Source: CAYWNK01 sp047639615
Lineage (GTDB): Bacteria; Planctomycetota; UBA1135; GCA-002686595
Reading direction: 5' to 3'
NCBI GenBank assembly: GCA_047639615.1
Contig: JBLIOL010000045.1
Coordinates: 1 to 23,045 of the forward strand
DNA length: 23,045 nt
The position numbers and the translations under genes were made by a program. Shown here piece by piece: positions 1 to 10,811 of this stretch. Under the pieces are notes generated by a model that was not told the origin of the DNA, ran no database searches, and saw nothing but the letters and a program-made list of their open reading frames with translations. Within the stretch, counting starts at the first letter, position 1; the number at the start of each line of letters is the position of its first letter.

Positions 1-1493
1 TCGCTACCCGCGTCCGAACCCAGATCGCCCGGAGTAGCCGGCACCGCGCCCGCGCCCGAGAGCGCAGCCGCCAATTCCAAACTTGCTCCCACACGAGCCG
101 CGTGCAGGAAGAACTCCTGCTCACGTTCAAGCAGCATGGGCTCCGGCGCCTGCGCTAAGTCACGGCACGCGAGTAGCGCACGCAAGGCCGCTAGACGTAG
201 GTCCGCCGACGCCGCTTCGCGGAATACGGAGCGAGCCAAATCCCTAGCTGCCGGCGCGCCCAAGCCCTGCCCCTCGAGCACCACCAGCCGCGCCCATTGG
301 GCCAGATCACGAGCTTGTGCTTGGCGTGCTGGCCGCAGGTCGTTCAAGCCTTCCAGATGCACGGGCAACAGCGCTCGTCCATCGTTCCCCATGGGCGCAC
401 AGCGCGCTAACGCGCGCGCCACTCGGCCCGCGAGAGCGCGCCCCTCGGGCGCACCCCCATCAAGCTCCAAGTCTACGCGCTGCCACAGCTTGCGTAAGTG
501 CGCAGGGTCGGCCAATCCAGGCACCACATGACTGCGTGCCGCCGCGGCCAAAACCCCCTCCAAAGCGGCCGTATCTCCCCGTTCAAGCCAACGGCGCTCC
601 AACCACTGCAGCCCCGCCGGCCAGCCCAATTGGCCCAAGGCGCGCGCCGCAGCGACATTGCCCGCCGCGTCGAATTCACGCTGCACGCCGCGCACCCAGG
701 CTTCGACCAACTCGGCCGTGCTCGCGCCGCGTTGACGTTCCTTAACGCACACGCGCACCCAGGGCTGCGTGCCCGGCGCGGAGAGGGCGGCCTCCATTGC
801 ATCCTCGCGCCAACCATGCACCACGAAGGTGACCTGCGGTCCGGAGGTCATAGCGCGCAGCAACTCCGCCCAGCTACCGTTCATGACACGGCCGCCGTCC
901 TGCGCCAGGCGCCTGGGCGGCTCGAGCACCAACCCCGGATCGACCACGATCGGCGCGGGCCCATGACCCAAGCGATCCAGACGATCGAGGGCCTCGAACC
1001 AGCCCTGCGGCTGCTGCTCCAGGCGCAGACCCGAGCGCAGCTCACGCCCCCATGCATCCGGCATCAGCCGACGCGCGAAGGGCTTGTCCAAGGCAGCCCG
1101 ATCCCAACGCAGCAGCGCTTCACCCAAGGCCGCGCGGCCAAAGCTCTGGACCTGCGTGTCCGTATCCATCAAGGCGAGGGCGGCCAGCTCCAAGTGTCGG
1201 TCCTCCTCTCCCACGGCCTGCACCAGCCGGGCACGGGTCTCGGGCCCCGATTCCTGCAGGGCCTGGGCTAGAGCGCCGTGGTCCCGGGGCAGCAGGTTGG
1301 CCCCCAGCCACTCCTGGGCTAGGCGCCGGGCCTCCGGATCGGAGGCCTCCAGGGCGGCCAAGGCCGCGTCCCGCTGGGTGTCGCGATCGGGCTCAGAGGA
1401 GGGCAAGGCGGCGGATCCAGTGCCGGCCAGGCCCCCAAGCAGGACGAATGCGGCTAACCGGGGCCACAGGCGGCGTGCAGAAGGTGCATCCAT
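1..1493 (-). CDS. Exported HEAT-like repeat protein, cut by left window edge
   Basis: Reading the minus strand from ATG at 1493 gives an uninterrupted frame of 497 codons that leaves the window without a stop, so the C terminus is missing. The N terminus (MDAPSARRLWPRLAAFVLLG, then a small-residue stretch ending near GSAA) looks like a signal peptide. The rest is rich in Ala, Leu, Arg and Glu in short amphipathic helices, for example ALAALEASDPEARRLAQEWL followed by similar blocks, which suggests HEAT/ARM-like helical repeats. I see no catalytic motif in the visible part. The start lies only 27 bases from the divergent biotin carboxylase start. Function is unknown; a periplasmic or surface scaffold is a guess. 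The frame's leucine-rich, continuous composition, compared with the Arg/Pro-rich opposite frames, is why I call it real. Confidence 0.75.
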   Translation of the reverse strand, partial: MDAPSARRLWPRLAAFVLLGGLAGTGSAALPSSEPDRDTQRDAALAALEASDPEARRLAQEWLGANLLPRDHGALAQALQESGPETRARLVQAVGEEDRHLELAALALMDTDTQVQSFGRAALGEALLRWDRAALDKPFARRLMPDAWGRELRSGLRLEQQPQGWFEALDRLDRLGHGPAPIVVDPGLVLEPPRRLAQDGGRVMNGSWAELLRAMTSGPQVTFVVHGWREDAMEAALSAPGTQPWVRVCVKERQRGASTAELVEAWVRGVQREFDAAGNVAAARALGQLGWPAGLQWLERRWLERGDTAALEGVLAAAARSHVVPGLADPAHLRKLWQRVDLELDGGAPEGRALAGRVARALARCAPMGNDGRALLPVHLEGLNDLRPARQAQARDLAQWARLVVLEGQGLGAPAARDLARSVFREAASADLRLAALRALLACRDLAQAPEPMLLEREQEFFLHAARVGASLELAAALSGAGAVPATPGDLGSDAGS

Positions 1494-1501
1494 GGCCCTC
1501 G

Positions 1502-1511
1502 AGGATAGGCT
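1502..1511. promoter_or_regulatory. Overlapping divergent -10 elements, probable leaderless starts
   Basis: Only 27 bases separate the divergent ATGs at 1493 and 1521. The plus strand has TAGGCT (1506-1511) nine bases before ATG 1521. The minus strand has TATCCT (1507-1502) eight bases before ATG 1493. Both fit TANNNT -10 boxes placed so that transcription would begin at or next to the start codon. No Shine-Dalgarno sequence is visible for either gene and no good -35 box is seen. Inference only. Confidence 0.3.
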
Positions 1512-1520
1512 ATTGCGCCC

Positions 1521-2891
<1,371 letters not shown>

Positions 2892-2892
2892 T

Positions 2893-4620
2893 ATGGCCCA
2901 CGTCCCCCTGGCCCCCATCGGCTCGCCGCGCGACGCCTTCCTGGATGAGAAGACCTTCGACCGCCGCAAGGCGGATTGCGCCGAGCGCGTAACCCAACTG
3001 GAAGAGCGCCGCGCTGGCGTCGCTGCCGGTTGGGGCGAGAAGTACAAGGACCGCGTCCACGCTAAGAAGAAACTCACCGCCCGCGAGCGTCTCGAAGTGC
3101 TCTGCGACGAGGGCACGCGCCCCTTCGAGGTCGGCACCTTCGTCAACGACGGCAAGAAGTTCGGCAAGCTTGCCTCCCCCGCCGCCGGCGTGGTCACGGC
3201 CTTCGCCAAGGTCTCCGGGCGCTGGACCATGGTGATCGCCAACGACAACACCGTGGCCTCCGGCTCTTGGTGGCCGCAGACCCCCGAGAAAATCGAACGC
3301 GCCCAGGACATGGCCCTGCGCCTGCGCCTGCCGGTGGTCTACCTGGTGGACTGCTCCGGCCTGTTCCTGCCCGAGCAATCGCGCTCCTTCCCGGGCCGCA
3401 CGGGCGCCGGCCACATCTTCCTCAAGAACTCCGTGCTCTCGGATAAGGGCGTGCCGCAGATCGCGGGCGTCTTCGGCGACTGCATCGCAGGCGGCGGCTA
3501 CATGCCGATCATCTCCGATCGCGTGGTCATGACCGAGCAGGCCTACATGGTCATCGCCGGCGCCGCGCTGATCGCCGGCGCTAAGAGTCAGAAGCTCTCC
3601 AGCCTCGACATCGGCGGCCCCGAAGTGCACGTACACCAATCCGGCTGCGCCGATGTGCGCGTGCCCGACGACGAGGCTGCGCTAGTCTTCATCCGCCGCG
3701 AAATCGAACGCCTGCCCACCAGCGGCGCCGACTACCACCGTCACGGGTTCGAACCCAGCGCCCCGCACCACCCGGCCGCTGAGCTAGAGGGCCTGCTGCC
3801 CGCCGATCATCGCCACGTCTACCCCGTGGACGAACTCGTCGCGCGCGTGGTCGACCGCAGTCTCTTCTGGGAGCTCTGGCCCGATCGCGGCCAGGAGGTC
3901 ATGGTCGGCGTCGGCCGCGTGAACGGTCTCTACGTGGGCTTCGCCGCCAACCGTCAGGGCCTGGTAGACGACGCCGAGAACCGCGAGGGCAAGAAGCCCG
4001 CCGGCATCCTCTACCGCGAAGGCATCGCCAAGCTCTCCGCCTTCAGCCGTGCCTGCGACGACGATGGCATCCCGCTGATCTGGATGCAGGACGTCTCCGG
4101 CTTCGACATCGGCGTGGAAGCCGAGCGCCTGGGTCTGCTCGGCTACGGCTCGAGCCTGATCTACACCAACTCCACGCGCACCACTCCCATGTTCACGGTG
4201 CTGCTGCGCAAGGCCTCCGGAGCCGGCTACTACGCCATGGCCGGCATGCCCTACGAGCCCATCGTGCAGCTCTCCACGCCCTTCACGCGCCAGTCAGTAA
4301 TGGAGGGCCGCACGCTCGCCATCGCCGCTTTCAACACCAAGCTCGACGACGACTTCGAGATCGCTGTGGAGGACCCCGAAGAGCGCGCCGCCATCGAGCA
4401 GGGCATGGCCGACACGGAAGCGCGTATCGAAGCCGACATGGATCCGTACCAGGCCGCCAGCCAGATGGACACGGACGAGATCATCTCCCCCAGCGAGCTG
4501 CGCCCCTGGCTCGAACTCTTCGCTGAAGCCAGCTACCAGGCCACAGGCTACCGCCGGGTGCGCAACCCGCGCATCTGGTCCCTGCACGACCTCGCTGCCC
4601 TCTACGAGCCCCGCGGCTAA
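2893..4620 (+). CDS. Acyl-CoA carboxylase carboxyltransferase (GcdA/MCC-beta-like)
   Basis: 575 aa with two crotonase-like carboxyltransferase halves. The N half has VIANDNTVASGSWWPQTPEK (114-133) and the CoA/carbonyl-binding stretch GDCIAGGGYMPIISD (195-209). The C half has VGRVNGLYVGFAANRQG (about 338-354), WMQDVSGFDIG and SGAGYYAMAG, which carry the biotin-side oxyanion loop. Length and end-to-end pattern recall glutaconyl-CoA decarboxylase alpha subunit and the beta subunits of methylcrotonyl- or propionyl-CoA carboxylase. No GcdB-type membrane decarboxylase lies nearby and a biotin carboxylase is immediately upstream, so ATP-driven carboxylation is more likely than sodium-pumping decarboxylation. 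The enzyme would transfer CO2 from carboxybiotin to an acyl-CoA in the cytoplasm. The substrate cannot be read from sequence. It starts one base after the accC stop (translational coupling) and is 13 bases from the carrier gene. Confidence 0.9.
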   Translation: MAHVPLAPIGSPRDAFLDEKTFDRRKADCAERVTQLEERRAGVAAGWGEKYKDRVHAKKKLTARERLEVLCDEGTRPFEVGTFVNDGKKFGKLASPAAGVVTAFAKVSGRWTMVIANDNTVASGSWWPQTPEKIERAQDMALRLRLPVVYLVDCSGLFLPEQSRSFPGRTGAGHIFLKNSVLSDKGVPQIAGVFGDCIAGGGYMPIISDRVVMTEQAYMVIAGAALIAGAKSQKLSSLDIGGPEVHVHQSGCADVRVPDDEAALVFIRREIERLPTSGADYHRHGFEPSAPHHPAAELEGLLPADHRHVYPVDELVARVVDRSLFWELWPDRGQEVMVGVGRVNGLYVGFAANRQGLVDDAENREGKKPAGILYREGIAKLSAFSRACDDDGIPLIWMQDVSGFDIGVEAERLGLLGYGSSLIYTNSTRTTPMFTVLLRKASGAGYYAMAGMPYEPIVQLSTPFTRQSVMEGRTLAIAAFNTKLDDDFEIAVEDPEERAAIEQGMADTEARIEADMDPYQAASQMDTDEIISPSELRPWLELFAEASYQATGYRRVRNPRIWSLHDLAALYEPRG

Positions 4621-4633
4621 CCAGGACATCCCC

Positions 4634-5215
4634 GTGACCGACTCCCTCGAACTGATCGCCAAACGCAGCGGCGAGCGCCTGACCCTGGCGAGCCCCGACG
4701 TGGGCCGCTTCACCTGCGCCGTGCCCAAGGGCCAAGCGCTCGTACCCGGTCAAGTGGCCGGCGTATTGCTGCGCCTCGGGAGCTCCAGCGAGCTCTGCGT
4801 GCCGGCTGGCGTACGCGGCGTTGTGGCTAGCGAAGCCCCGAGTGCCATGCGCATGGCCGTGGACTGTGGTGAGGTGCTGTACGAGCTGCTTCCTCTCGTG
4901 GAAGGCGCCGGCGACCTCGAAGATGAAGCCGATACAGCCAGCAGCAGCAGCAGCAGCGACGGCGCTTTGCTCTCCGAACAATCCGGTCGTTTCTATCGCA
5001 AGCCCGCGCCCACGGACCCCGACTTCGTCAGCCCCGGCGACGTGATCGAAGCCGGCGCCGCCGTTGGCTTGATCGAGGTCATGAAGACCTTCACCCAAGT
5101 GCACTACACCCCGAGCGGCGGCCTGCCCGCCCGCGCCCGCGTAGTGGCCTTCCTAGCTGAGGACGGCGCGGACGTCAGCCGCGGCACACCCCTCCTGCAA
5201 GTCGAACCCGCCTAG
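4634..5215 (+). CDS. Biotin carboxyl carrier protein with extra degenerate biotinyl-like domain
   Basis: 193 aa, GTG start, preceded by AGGA at a usable distance. The C-terminal biotinyl domain (about 117-192) has the biotinylation motif IEVMKTF with Lys151 as the expected biotin attachment site. It is followed by the turn YTPSGG and the closing strands GADVSRGTPLLQV. A six-serine linker (103-108) encoded by six AGC codons separates it from an N-terminal domain (about 17-88). That domain reads like a second barrel-sandwich (GRF, PGQVAGVLLRL, VPAGVRGVV, AVDCGEVLYEL), but LRLG stands where EVMK should be. The protein carries biotin between the two upstream enzymes. Third gene of the operon; a secreted protein follows ten bases later. 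Function is secure; the N-domain reading is inference. Confidence 0.92.
   Translation: MTDSLELIAKRSGERLTLASPDVGRFTCAVPKGQALVPGQVAGVLLRLGSSSELCVPAGVRGVVASEAPSAMRMAVDCGEVLYELLPLVEGAGDLEDEADTASSSSSSDGALLSEQSGRFYRKPAPTDPDFVSPGDVIEAGAAVGLIEVMKTFTQVHYTPSGGLPARARVVAFLAEDGADVSRGTPLLQVEPA
4940..4957 (+). repeat. (AGC)6 triplet repeat coding for a Ser6 linker
   Basis: Six consecutive AGC codons encode Ser103-Ser108 in the linker between the two lipoyl/biotinyl-like domains of the carrier protein. Copy-number change would stay in frame and only alter linker length. Confidence 0.9.
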
Positions 5216-5225
5216 CGGCGCGCCC

Positions 5226-6575
5226 ATGAGCTCCTCCAAGAACACGCCGCTCTTGCTCCTGGCTTTGGTGCTAGCCAGCGCCGCAATGCTCACGGTGTAC
5301 ATGCTCAGGCCCGGCTCAAACGCGGAGCACACGCCCGACCAGTCGCTCACCCAAGCGCTGCTTGTGGGTGCGGACGGAGGACCTGCCGAGGGTCCGGAGG
5401 TAGGCCCCGCAAAGGCCGCGAACGAGGGCTCCGAAAACACTCAAGGCCTCGACCAGGACGGCCTGCAAGCGGAGCTCGAATCGGAGTTTGAGCTGCTCGT
5501 CATGGACGGCTCTGGCCGCGAACTCACCGAATTCAGCCTGACCCTCGACGGCCCCGGCGGCGAACATATCGAACGCACCAGCGCCGGCCTCATCCGCGGT
5601 CTAGCCGCGGGCGCATGGAAGGTGCGAGGCGATGCAGTGAACCTGCTGCCCGGCTTCGGCGAGGTAGAGCTCGTGCTCGGCAAGCGCCGCCGTCTGGTGC
5701 TCCAACTGCTCGACACCCTGCGCATCGAGGGCACCCTGGTCGACAACCACGGCCAGCCCCTGCCCCGCGTCCAGGTCTGGCTGCTAGGTCCCGGCCAGTC
5801 CCACCCCACGAGCCTGGCCTTGGCCAAGGCGCGCCTAGGCACGATCACGGGAGTCAATGGACGCTTCGAATTGCGCCCCACCGAACCCGAGAAGTACAGC
5901 ATCAGCGTCGGCCCCCCGGGCGCGCCACGCTGGACCCAGCGGCGTGGACAGGAACTCGAGCCCGGCGGCCCTACAAAGGTGCGTGTGGTGATCCCTAGCG
6001 TGGGCGGCCTCCAGCTGCGCATGGCCAAGGCCCCCGCCGGCCAGGCGGTCGACTTACTCAGCATCAAAGTCGAAGTGGTCAGCGAGATTCCGGTCGGTAG
6101 CGGCAGCGCCACCGCCAACCAACGCGGCAAGGGCGAAGGCAATCGCGACGCGCGCCAAGACGCACGCCGTGAAACACGCGGCAAGCCCCCGCGCGAGGAC
6201 GGCGACAAGCGCCAGGGCAATCGGCCAGATAATCGACAGGGCACCCGCCAGGGCAACTCACGCCTCTCGGAAGATGCACCCGTAGGCAAGTCCGACGGCG
6301 AACGCTTCAGGCGTTGGGAAGTGGTCACCCTCACCGAGGGCGACGAGAAGTTAGCCAAGTCCGCCCCTCCGCAAAGGGAGCTGCGCTTGTTCCTCACGCG
6401 CCGCGGCGGCCGCTTCGAGTGCAGCCCTGGCTTCCTGCTCACCTCCGGCATCCTCACCCGCGTGACTGTGCCTTGGCCGCCCGTGGGCGCCACCGAGGGC
6501 ATCCTCGGCCTTGTGATCGAACGCATCCCCGGCCCCGAAGGCGACTCCGCCATCGGCTGCACTTGGACGCAGTAG
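5226..6575 (+). CDS. Membrane-anchored secreted protein with carboxypeptidase-regulatory-like domain
   Basis: 449 aa. Residues ~8-28 (PLLLLALVLASAAMLTVYML) form a signal anchor or uncleaved signal peptide after a short SSSKN leader. Two beta-rich modules follow. The first (about 88-160) begins EFELLVMDGSGREL. The second (about 163-260) begins RIEGTLVDNHGQPLPRVQVW and has GVNGRFELRPTEPEKYSISV, the pattern of carboxypeptidase-regulatory-like (CarboxypepD_reg) domains. A low-complexity Arg/Gly/Asn/Asp/Gln-rich stretch (about 296-350) precedes a final beta-rich tail. No enzyme motif is seen. It sits ten bases after the biotin carrier gene and is probably cotranscribed with the carboxylase, though a functional link is not evident. 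Its stop lies five bases from the convergent CoA-binding gene. Likely role: extracytoplasmic binding or structural protein; specific function unknown. Confidence 0.8.
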   Translation: MSSSKNTPLLLLALVLASAAMLTVYMLRPGSNAEHTPDQSLTQALLVGADGGPAEGPEVGPAKAANEGSENTQGLDQDGLQAELESEFELLVMDGSGRELTEFSLTLDGPGGEHIERTSAGLIRGLAAGAWKVRGDAVNLLPGFGEVELVLGKRRRLVLQLLDTLRIEGTLVDNHGQPLPRVQVWLLGPGQSHPTSLALAKARLGTITGVNGRFELRPTEPEKYSISVGPPGAPRWTQRRGQELEPGGPTKVRVVIPSVGGLQLRMAKAPAGQAVDLLSIKVEVVSEIPVGSGSATANQRGKGEGNRDARQDARRETRGKPPREDGDKRQGNRPDNRQGTRQGNSRLSEDAPVGKSDGERFRRWEVVTLTEGDEKLAKSAPPQRELRLFLTRRGGRFECSPGFLLTSGILTRVTVPWPPVGATEGILGLVIERIPGPEGDSAIGCTWTQ

Positions 6576-6580
6576 TTGTC

Positions 6581-6985
6581 CTAGTCCTCGTGGTAGCCGA
6601 GGACCACCAGTAGGCACGGGCCCCCGTGAATCACGTTCAGGCCAGCTGCCTCGGCGCGTTCCACAGCTGCGGCACTCTCCGCGCCGGGCTGCATCCAGAG
6701 CTGACCGATCCCAAGCTCGATGGCCTGCTCCACAACCTGCTCGGTGATGGCCGGAGGAGTGATGATCGAAACCCCGTGAAGCGGTTCGCCGATGGAAGCG
6801 AGGTCGGGAAAAGCGGGAAGCCCCTCGACCTCAGCTGCCCTGGGGTTGATCGGGATTACGCGGTGCTGATTCTGCTGGTAGCAGCGCAGTACCTTATTGC
6901 CGTACTTCTCCGGGTCCGTGGAAGCGCCCACAACAGCGAAGGGCTCGCCGTCTAGGAAGCGACGGATCTGTTCATCAAGGTCCAT
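6581..6985 (-). CDS. CoA-binding domain protein (YccU-like)
   Basis: 134 aa, a single Rossmann-type CoA_binding domain of usual size (~135-140 aa). Key features are FAVVGASTDPEKYGNKVLRC (about 16-35), which is the nucleotide/CoA-binding turn, then VIPINPRAAEVEGLPAFPDL, VSIITPPAITEQVVEQAIELG, LWMQPGAES and VIHGGPCLLVV. The fold is that of the alpha subunit of succinyl-CoA synthetase without the catalytic domains. Members bind CoA-type ligands, but a reaction is not known. Its ATG lies inside the last codons of the upstream symporter gene (11-base overlap), so it is probably the last gene of the OPT-symporter operon. The start is supported by the conserved length. Confidence 0.88.
   Translation of the reverse strand: MDLDEQIRRFLDGEPFAVVGASTDPEKYGNKVLRCYQQNQHRVIPINPRAAEVEGLPAFPDLASIGEPLHGVSIITPPAITEQVVEQAIELGIGQLWMQPGAESAAAVERAEAAGLNVIHGGPCLLVVLGYHED
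6584..6604. terminator. Hairpin at convergent gene junction
   Basis: GTCCTCG (6584-6590) pairs perfectly with CGAGGAC (6598-6604) around a 7-base loop. It lies in the last codons of the minus-strand CoA-binding gene, nine bases past the stop of the plus-strand secreted protein gene. There is no T-tract, so a role as terminator is inferred only from its place between convergent operons. Confidence 0.3.
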
Positions 6986-8771
6986 GCTCGATCTTAGCCT
7001 GCCCAGCCCCAGAGCGAAGCAGCCCCGTCAGAAGCAAACTGCTCACCACGCAAATTGCGCCAGCCATGCCCGCCTCGGCCATTCGGCCGTAGATCAGGAA
7101 CCCAATACCGAAGAGCGCGCTGTAGACCACCACGCAACCGAGCAAGGCCCCAAGCAAACCCAGCTTGAGCGAATCCGGCTCGCGGCTCGGGTTCGGCAAT
7201 CCAGCCCGCACGCGGTCCCAACCTGACCCCGCGGGATTCAACTTCTCAACGAAACTCGCCAGTCGCTCCGCGCCCACGGGCGCCGTCAGGAACATGGTCG
7301 TGACCCAAATCGCCGTGGTCAGCAAGACCGCGAAGGGGAAGTCCCACGGATCCGGAATCATCACGCCGAGCGAAGTCTGTGTCATGCATAGGGCCACCAC
7401 ACCGGAACCCACCATGGCCGCGATCTCTGCCGGCGCGTTCACGCGCCACCAGAACCAACGCAGCATGAAGATCAGCCCGCTGCCGGCGCCAAACATCAGG
7501 ATGAAGTTGAAGATCTGCAGCGCGTTCTCAAGCTGCAAGGCCAAGAGCGCCGCTAGGGCCATGGTCAACACCGTCACCACTCGCCCCACCCAGACCAACT
7601 CGCGCTCGCTGGCATCGGGCTTCACGAAGCGCTTGTAGGAATCGTTGACCAGATAGGACGCGCCCCAGTTCAGGTGCGTGGAGACGGTCGAGATGAAGGC
7701 CGCCGCCAGGGAAGCCACCACCAGACCCAGAACCCCATGGGGCAAGAAGGTCAGCATGGCCGGATAGGCCAAGTCATGCCCGACCGACTTCTCAGCCACC
7801 TGCGGGAAGGCCGCCTGCAGGCTGGCGAGATCCGGGTAGACGATCAGCGAACACAGGGCCACCAGGATCCACGGCCAAGGCCGCAGAGCGTAGTGCGCCA
7901 CGTTGAACATCAAGGTCGCGCCGAGGGCGTGGTTCTCGCTCTTCGCCGCCAGCATGCGCTGGGCGATGTAGCCACCACCACCGGGCTCCGCCCCCGGATA
8001 CCAAGAGGCCCACCACTGCACGGCCAAGGGCACGAACATGAGCTTGATGAAGTCGCTGGTAAGCACGCCGTCCTCGAACATGGTCGGCACGAGACGCAGA
8101 TGATCGCGCACATTCTCATGAGCCAGCAAACCGCTAAGTCCACCCACATCCGGATGACCGAGCGCATACCAAGCCGCCAGGATCGAGCCGACCATGGCCG
8201 TCACGAAGAGCACGACGTCCGTGAGCAGCACACCCAAGAAACCGCCCGTGCACGACAGCACCGCCGTTAGCACCGAAGCGATCACAATCGTCTGCACCGG
8301 AGTCAGCCCGAGCATCACCTGCCCGATCTTGATTGCCGCTAGGCACACCACCGAGAGCACGATCACGTTGAAGGCGAGCCCGAGGTAGAGCGCCCGGAAG
8401 CCGCGCAAGAAGGCCGCCGAGCGGCCGTCGTAACGCAGCTCGTAGAACTCCATGTCGGTCATGACCCCCGAACGCCGCCACAGTCGCGAGTACAGGAAGA
8501 CCGTGATCATCCCGCTCACCAGGAAGGCCCACCAGACCCAGTTTCCCGCGACGCCGTTCTGACGCACGATGTCCGTCACCAGGTTAGGCGTGTCCGCCGA
8601 GAAGGTGGTCGCCACCATCGACGCACCGAGCAGCCACCAGGGCATCGTGCGGCGCCCGAGGAAGAAACTATCCGTGTCCTTCCCCGAGCGCTTCGCGACC
8701 CATAACCCAACGCCCAGCACCAAGGCAAAGTTCAGCCCGATGATCAGCCAGTCAAGTGCGTTGAGTTGCAT
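6975..8771 (-). CDS. Sodium:solute symporter (SSS family)
   Basis: 598 aa, about 13-15 hydrophobic segments. The N terminus LDWLIIGLNFALVLGVGLWV, followed by AKRSGKDTDSFFLGRRTMPW, is the classic SSS entry (TM1 plus the FFLGRR loop). Next come GASMVATTFSADTPNLVTDI (TM2), GFLGVLLTDVVLFV, and VASLAAAFISTVSTHLNWGA, whose AAxISTxSTxLN pattern contributes the sodium site in TM8 of SSS proteins. It imports a small organic solute with Na+ across the inner membrane; the substrate is not readable. The gene begins five bases after the OPT transporter stop and overlaps the CoA-binding gene by 11 bases, so the three form an operon. The C-terminal extension with two extra membrane helices is normal for ~600-aa members. 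Confidence 0.93.
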   Translation of the reverse strand: MQLNALDWLIIGLNFALVLGVGLWVAKRSGKDTDSFFLGRRTMPWWLLGASMVATTFSADTPNLVTDIVRQNGVAGNWVWWAFLVSGMITVFLYSRLWRRSGVMTDMEFYELRYDGRSAAFLRGFRALYLGLAFNVIVLSVVCLAAIKIGQVMLGLTPVQTIVIASVLTAVLSCTGGFLGVLLTDVVLFVTAMVGSILAAWYALGHPDVGGLSGLLAHENVRDHLRLVPTMFEDGVLTSDFIKLMFVPLAVQWWASWYPGAEPGGGGYIAQRMLAAKSENHALGATLMFNVAHYALRPWPWILVALCSLIVYPDLASLQAAFPQVAEKSVGHDLAYPAMLTFLPHGVLGLVVASLAAAFISTVSTHLNWGASYLVNDSYKRFVKPDASERELVWVGRVVTVLTMALAALLALQLENALQIFNFILMFGAGSGLIFMLRWFWWRVNAPAEIAAMVGSGVVALCMTQTSLGVMIPDPWDFPFAVLLTTAIWVTTMFLTAPVGAERLASFVEKLNPAGSGWDRVRAGLPNPSREPDSLKLGLLGALLGCVVVYSALFGIGFLIYGRMAEAGMAGAICVVSSLLLTGLLRSGAGQAKIEHGP

Positions 8772-8776
8772 GGGAT

Positions 8777-10741
<1,965 letters not shown>

Positions 10742-10811
10742 GGTCGCGCGATGAGTGGCTAGGGCCCTGGGGCCCCGCAAGATTCCGGAGAGGACCTACG
10801 ATAGGGCCAAC
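10742..10811. promoter_or_regulatory. Divergent intergenic region between OPT and secreted peptidase-like gene
   Basis: 70 bases between divergent ATGs. Two perfect palindromes lie side by side: AGGGCCCT (10761-10768) and GGGGCCCC (10769-10776), a possible protein-binding site or DNA hairpin. On the plus strand TACGAT (10797-10802) stands nine bases before ATG 10812, a -10-like placement that would give a leaderless or nearly leaderless mRNA. On the minus strand TATCGT overlaps the same bases. No -35 box is clear. Confidence 0.3.

Noticed and set aside
498..1271. Open frame of 257 codons on the plus strand
   Set aside because: It lies antisense to the exported HEAT-like gene and has the Arg/Pro/Gln/His-rich composition of a GC-rich shadow frame, with no recognisable domain.
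3745..3756. GGGTTCGAACCC, a tRNA T-arm-like or attachment-site-like palindrome
   Set aside because: It encodes conserved-frame residues in the carboxyltransferase; no acceptor, anticodon or D arm is found nearby.
5441..6562. Open frame of 373 codons on the minus strand
   Set aside because: Antisense to the secreted carboxypeptidase-regulatory-like protein; Ser/Arg/Pro-rich with no domain pattern.
10755..10811. GTG start 57 bases upstream for the secreted peptidase-like protein
   Set aside because: It would place a charged 19-residue leader before a good signal peptide and cover the -10-like TACGAT.
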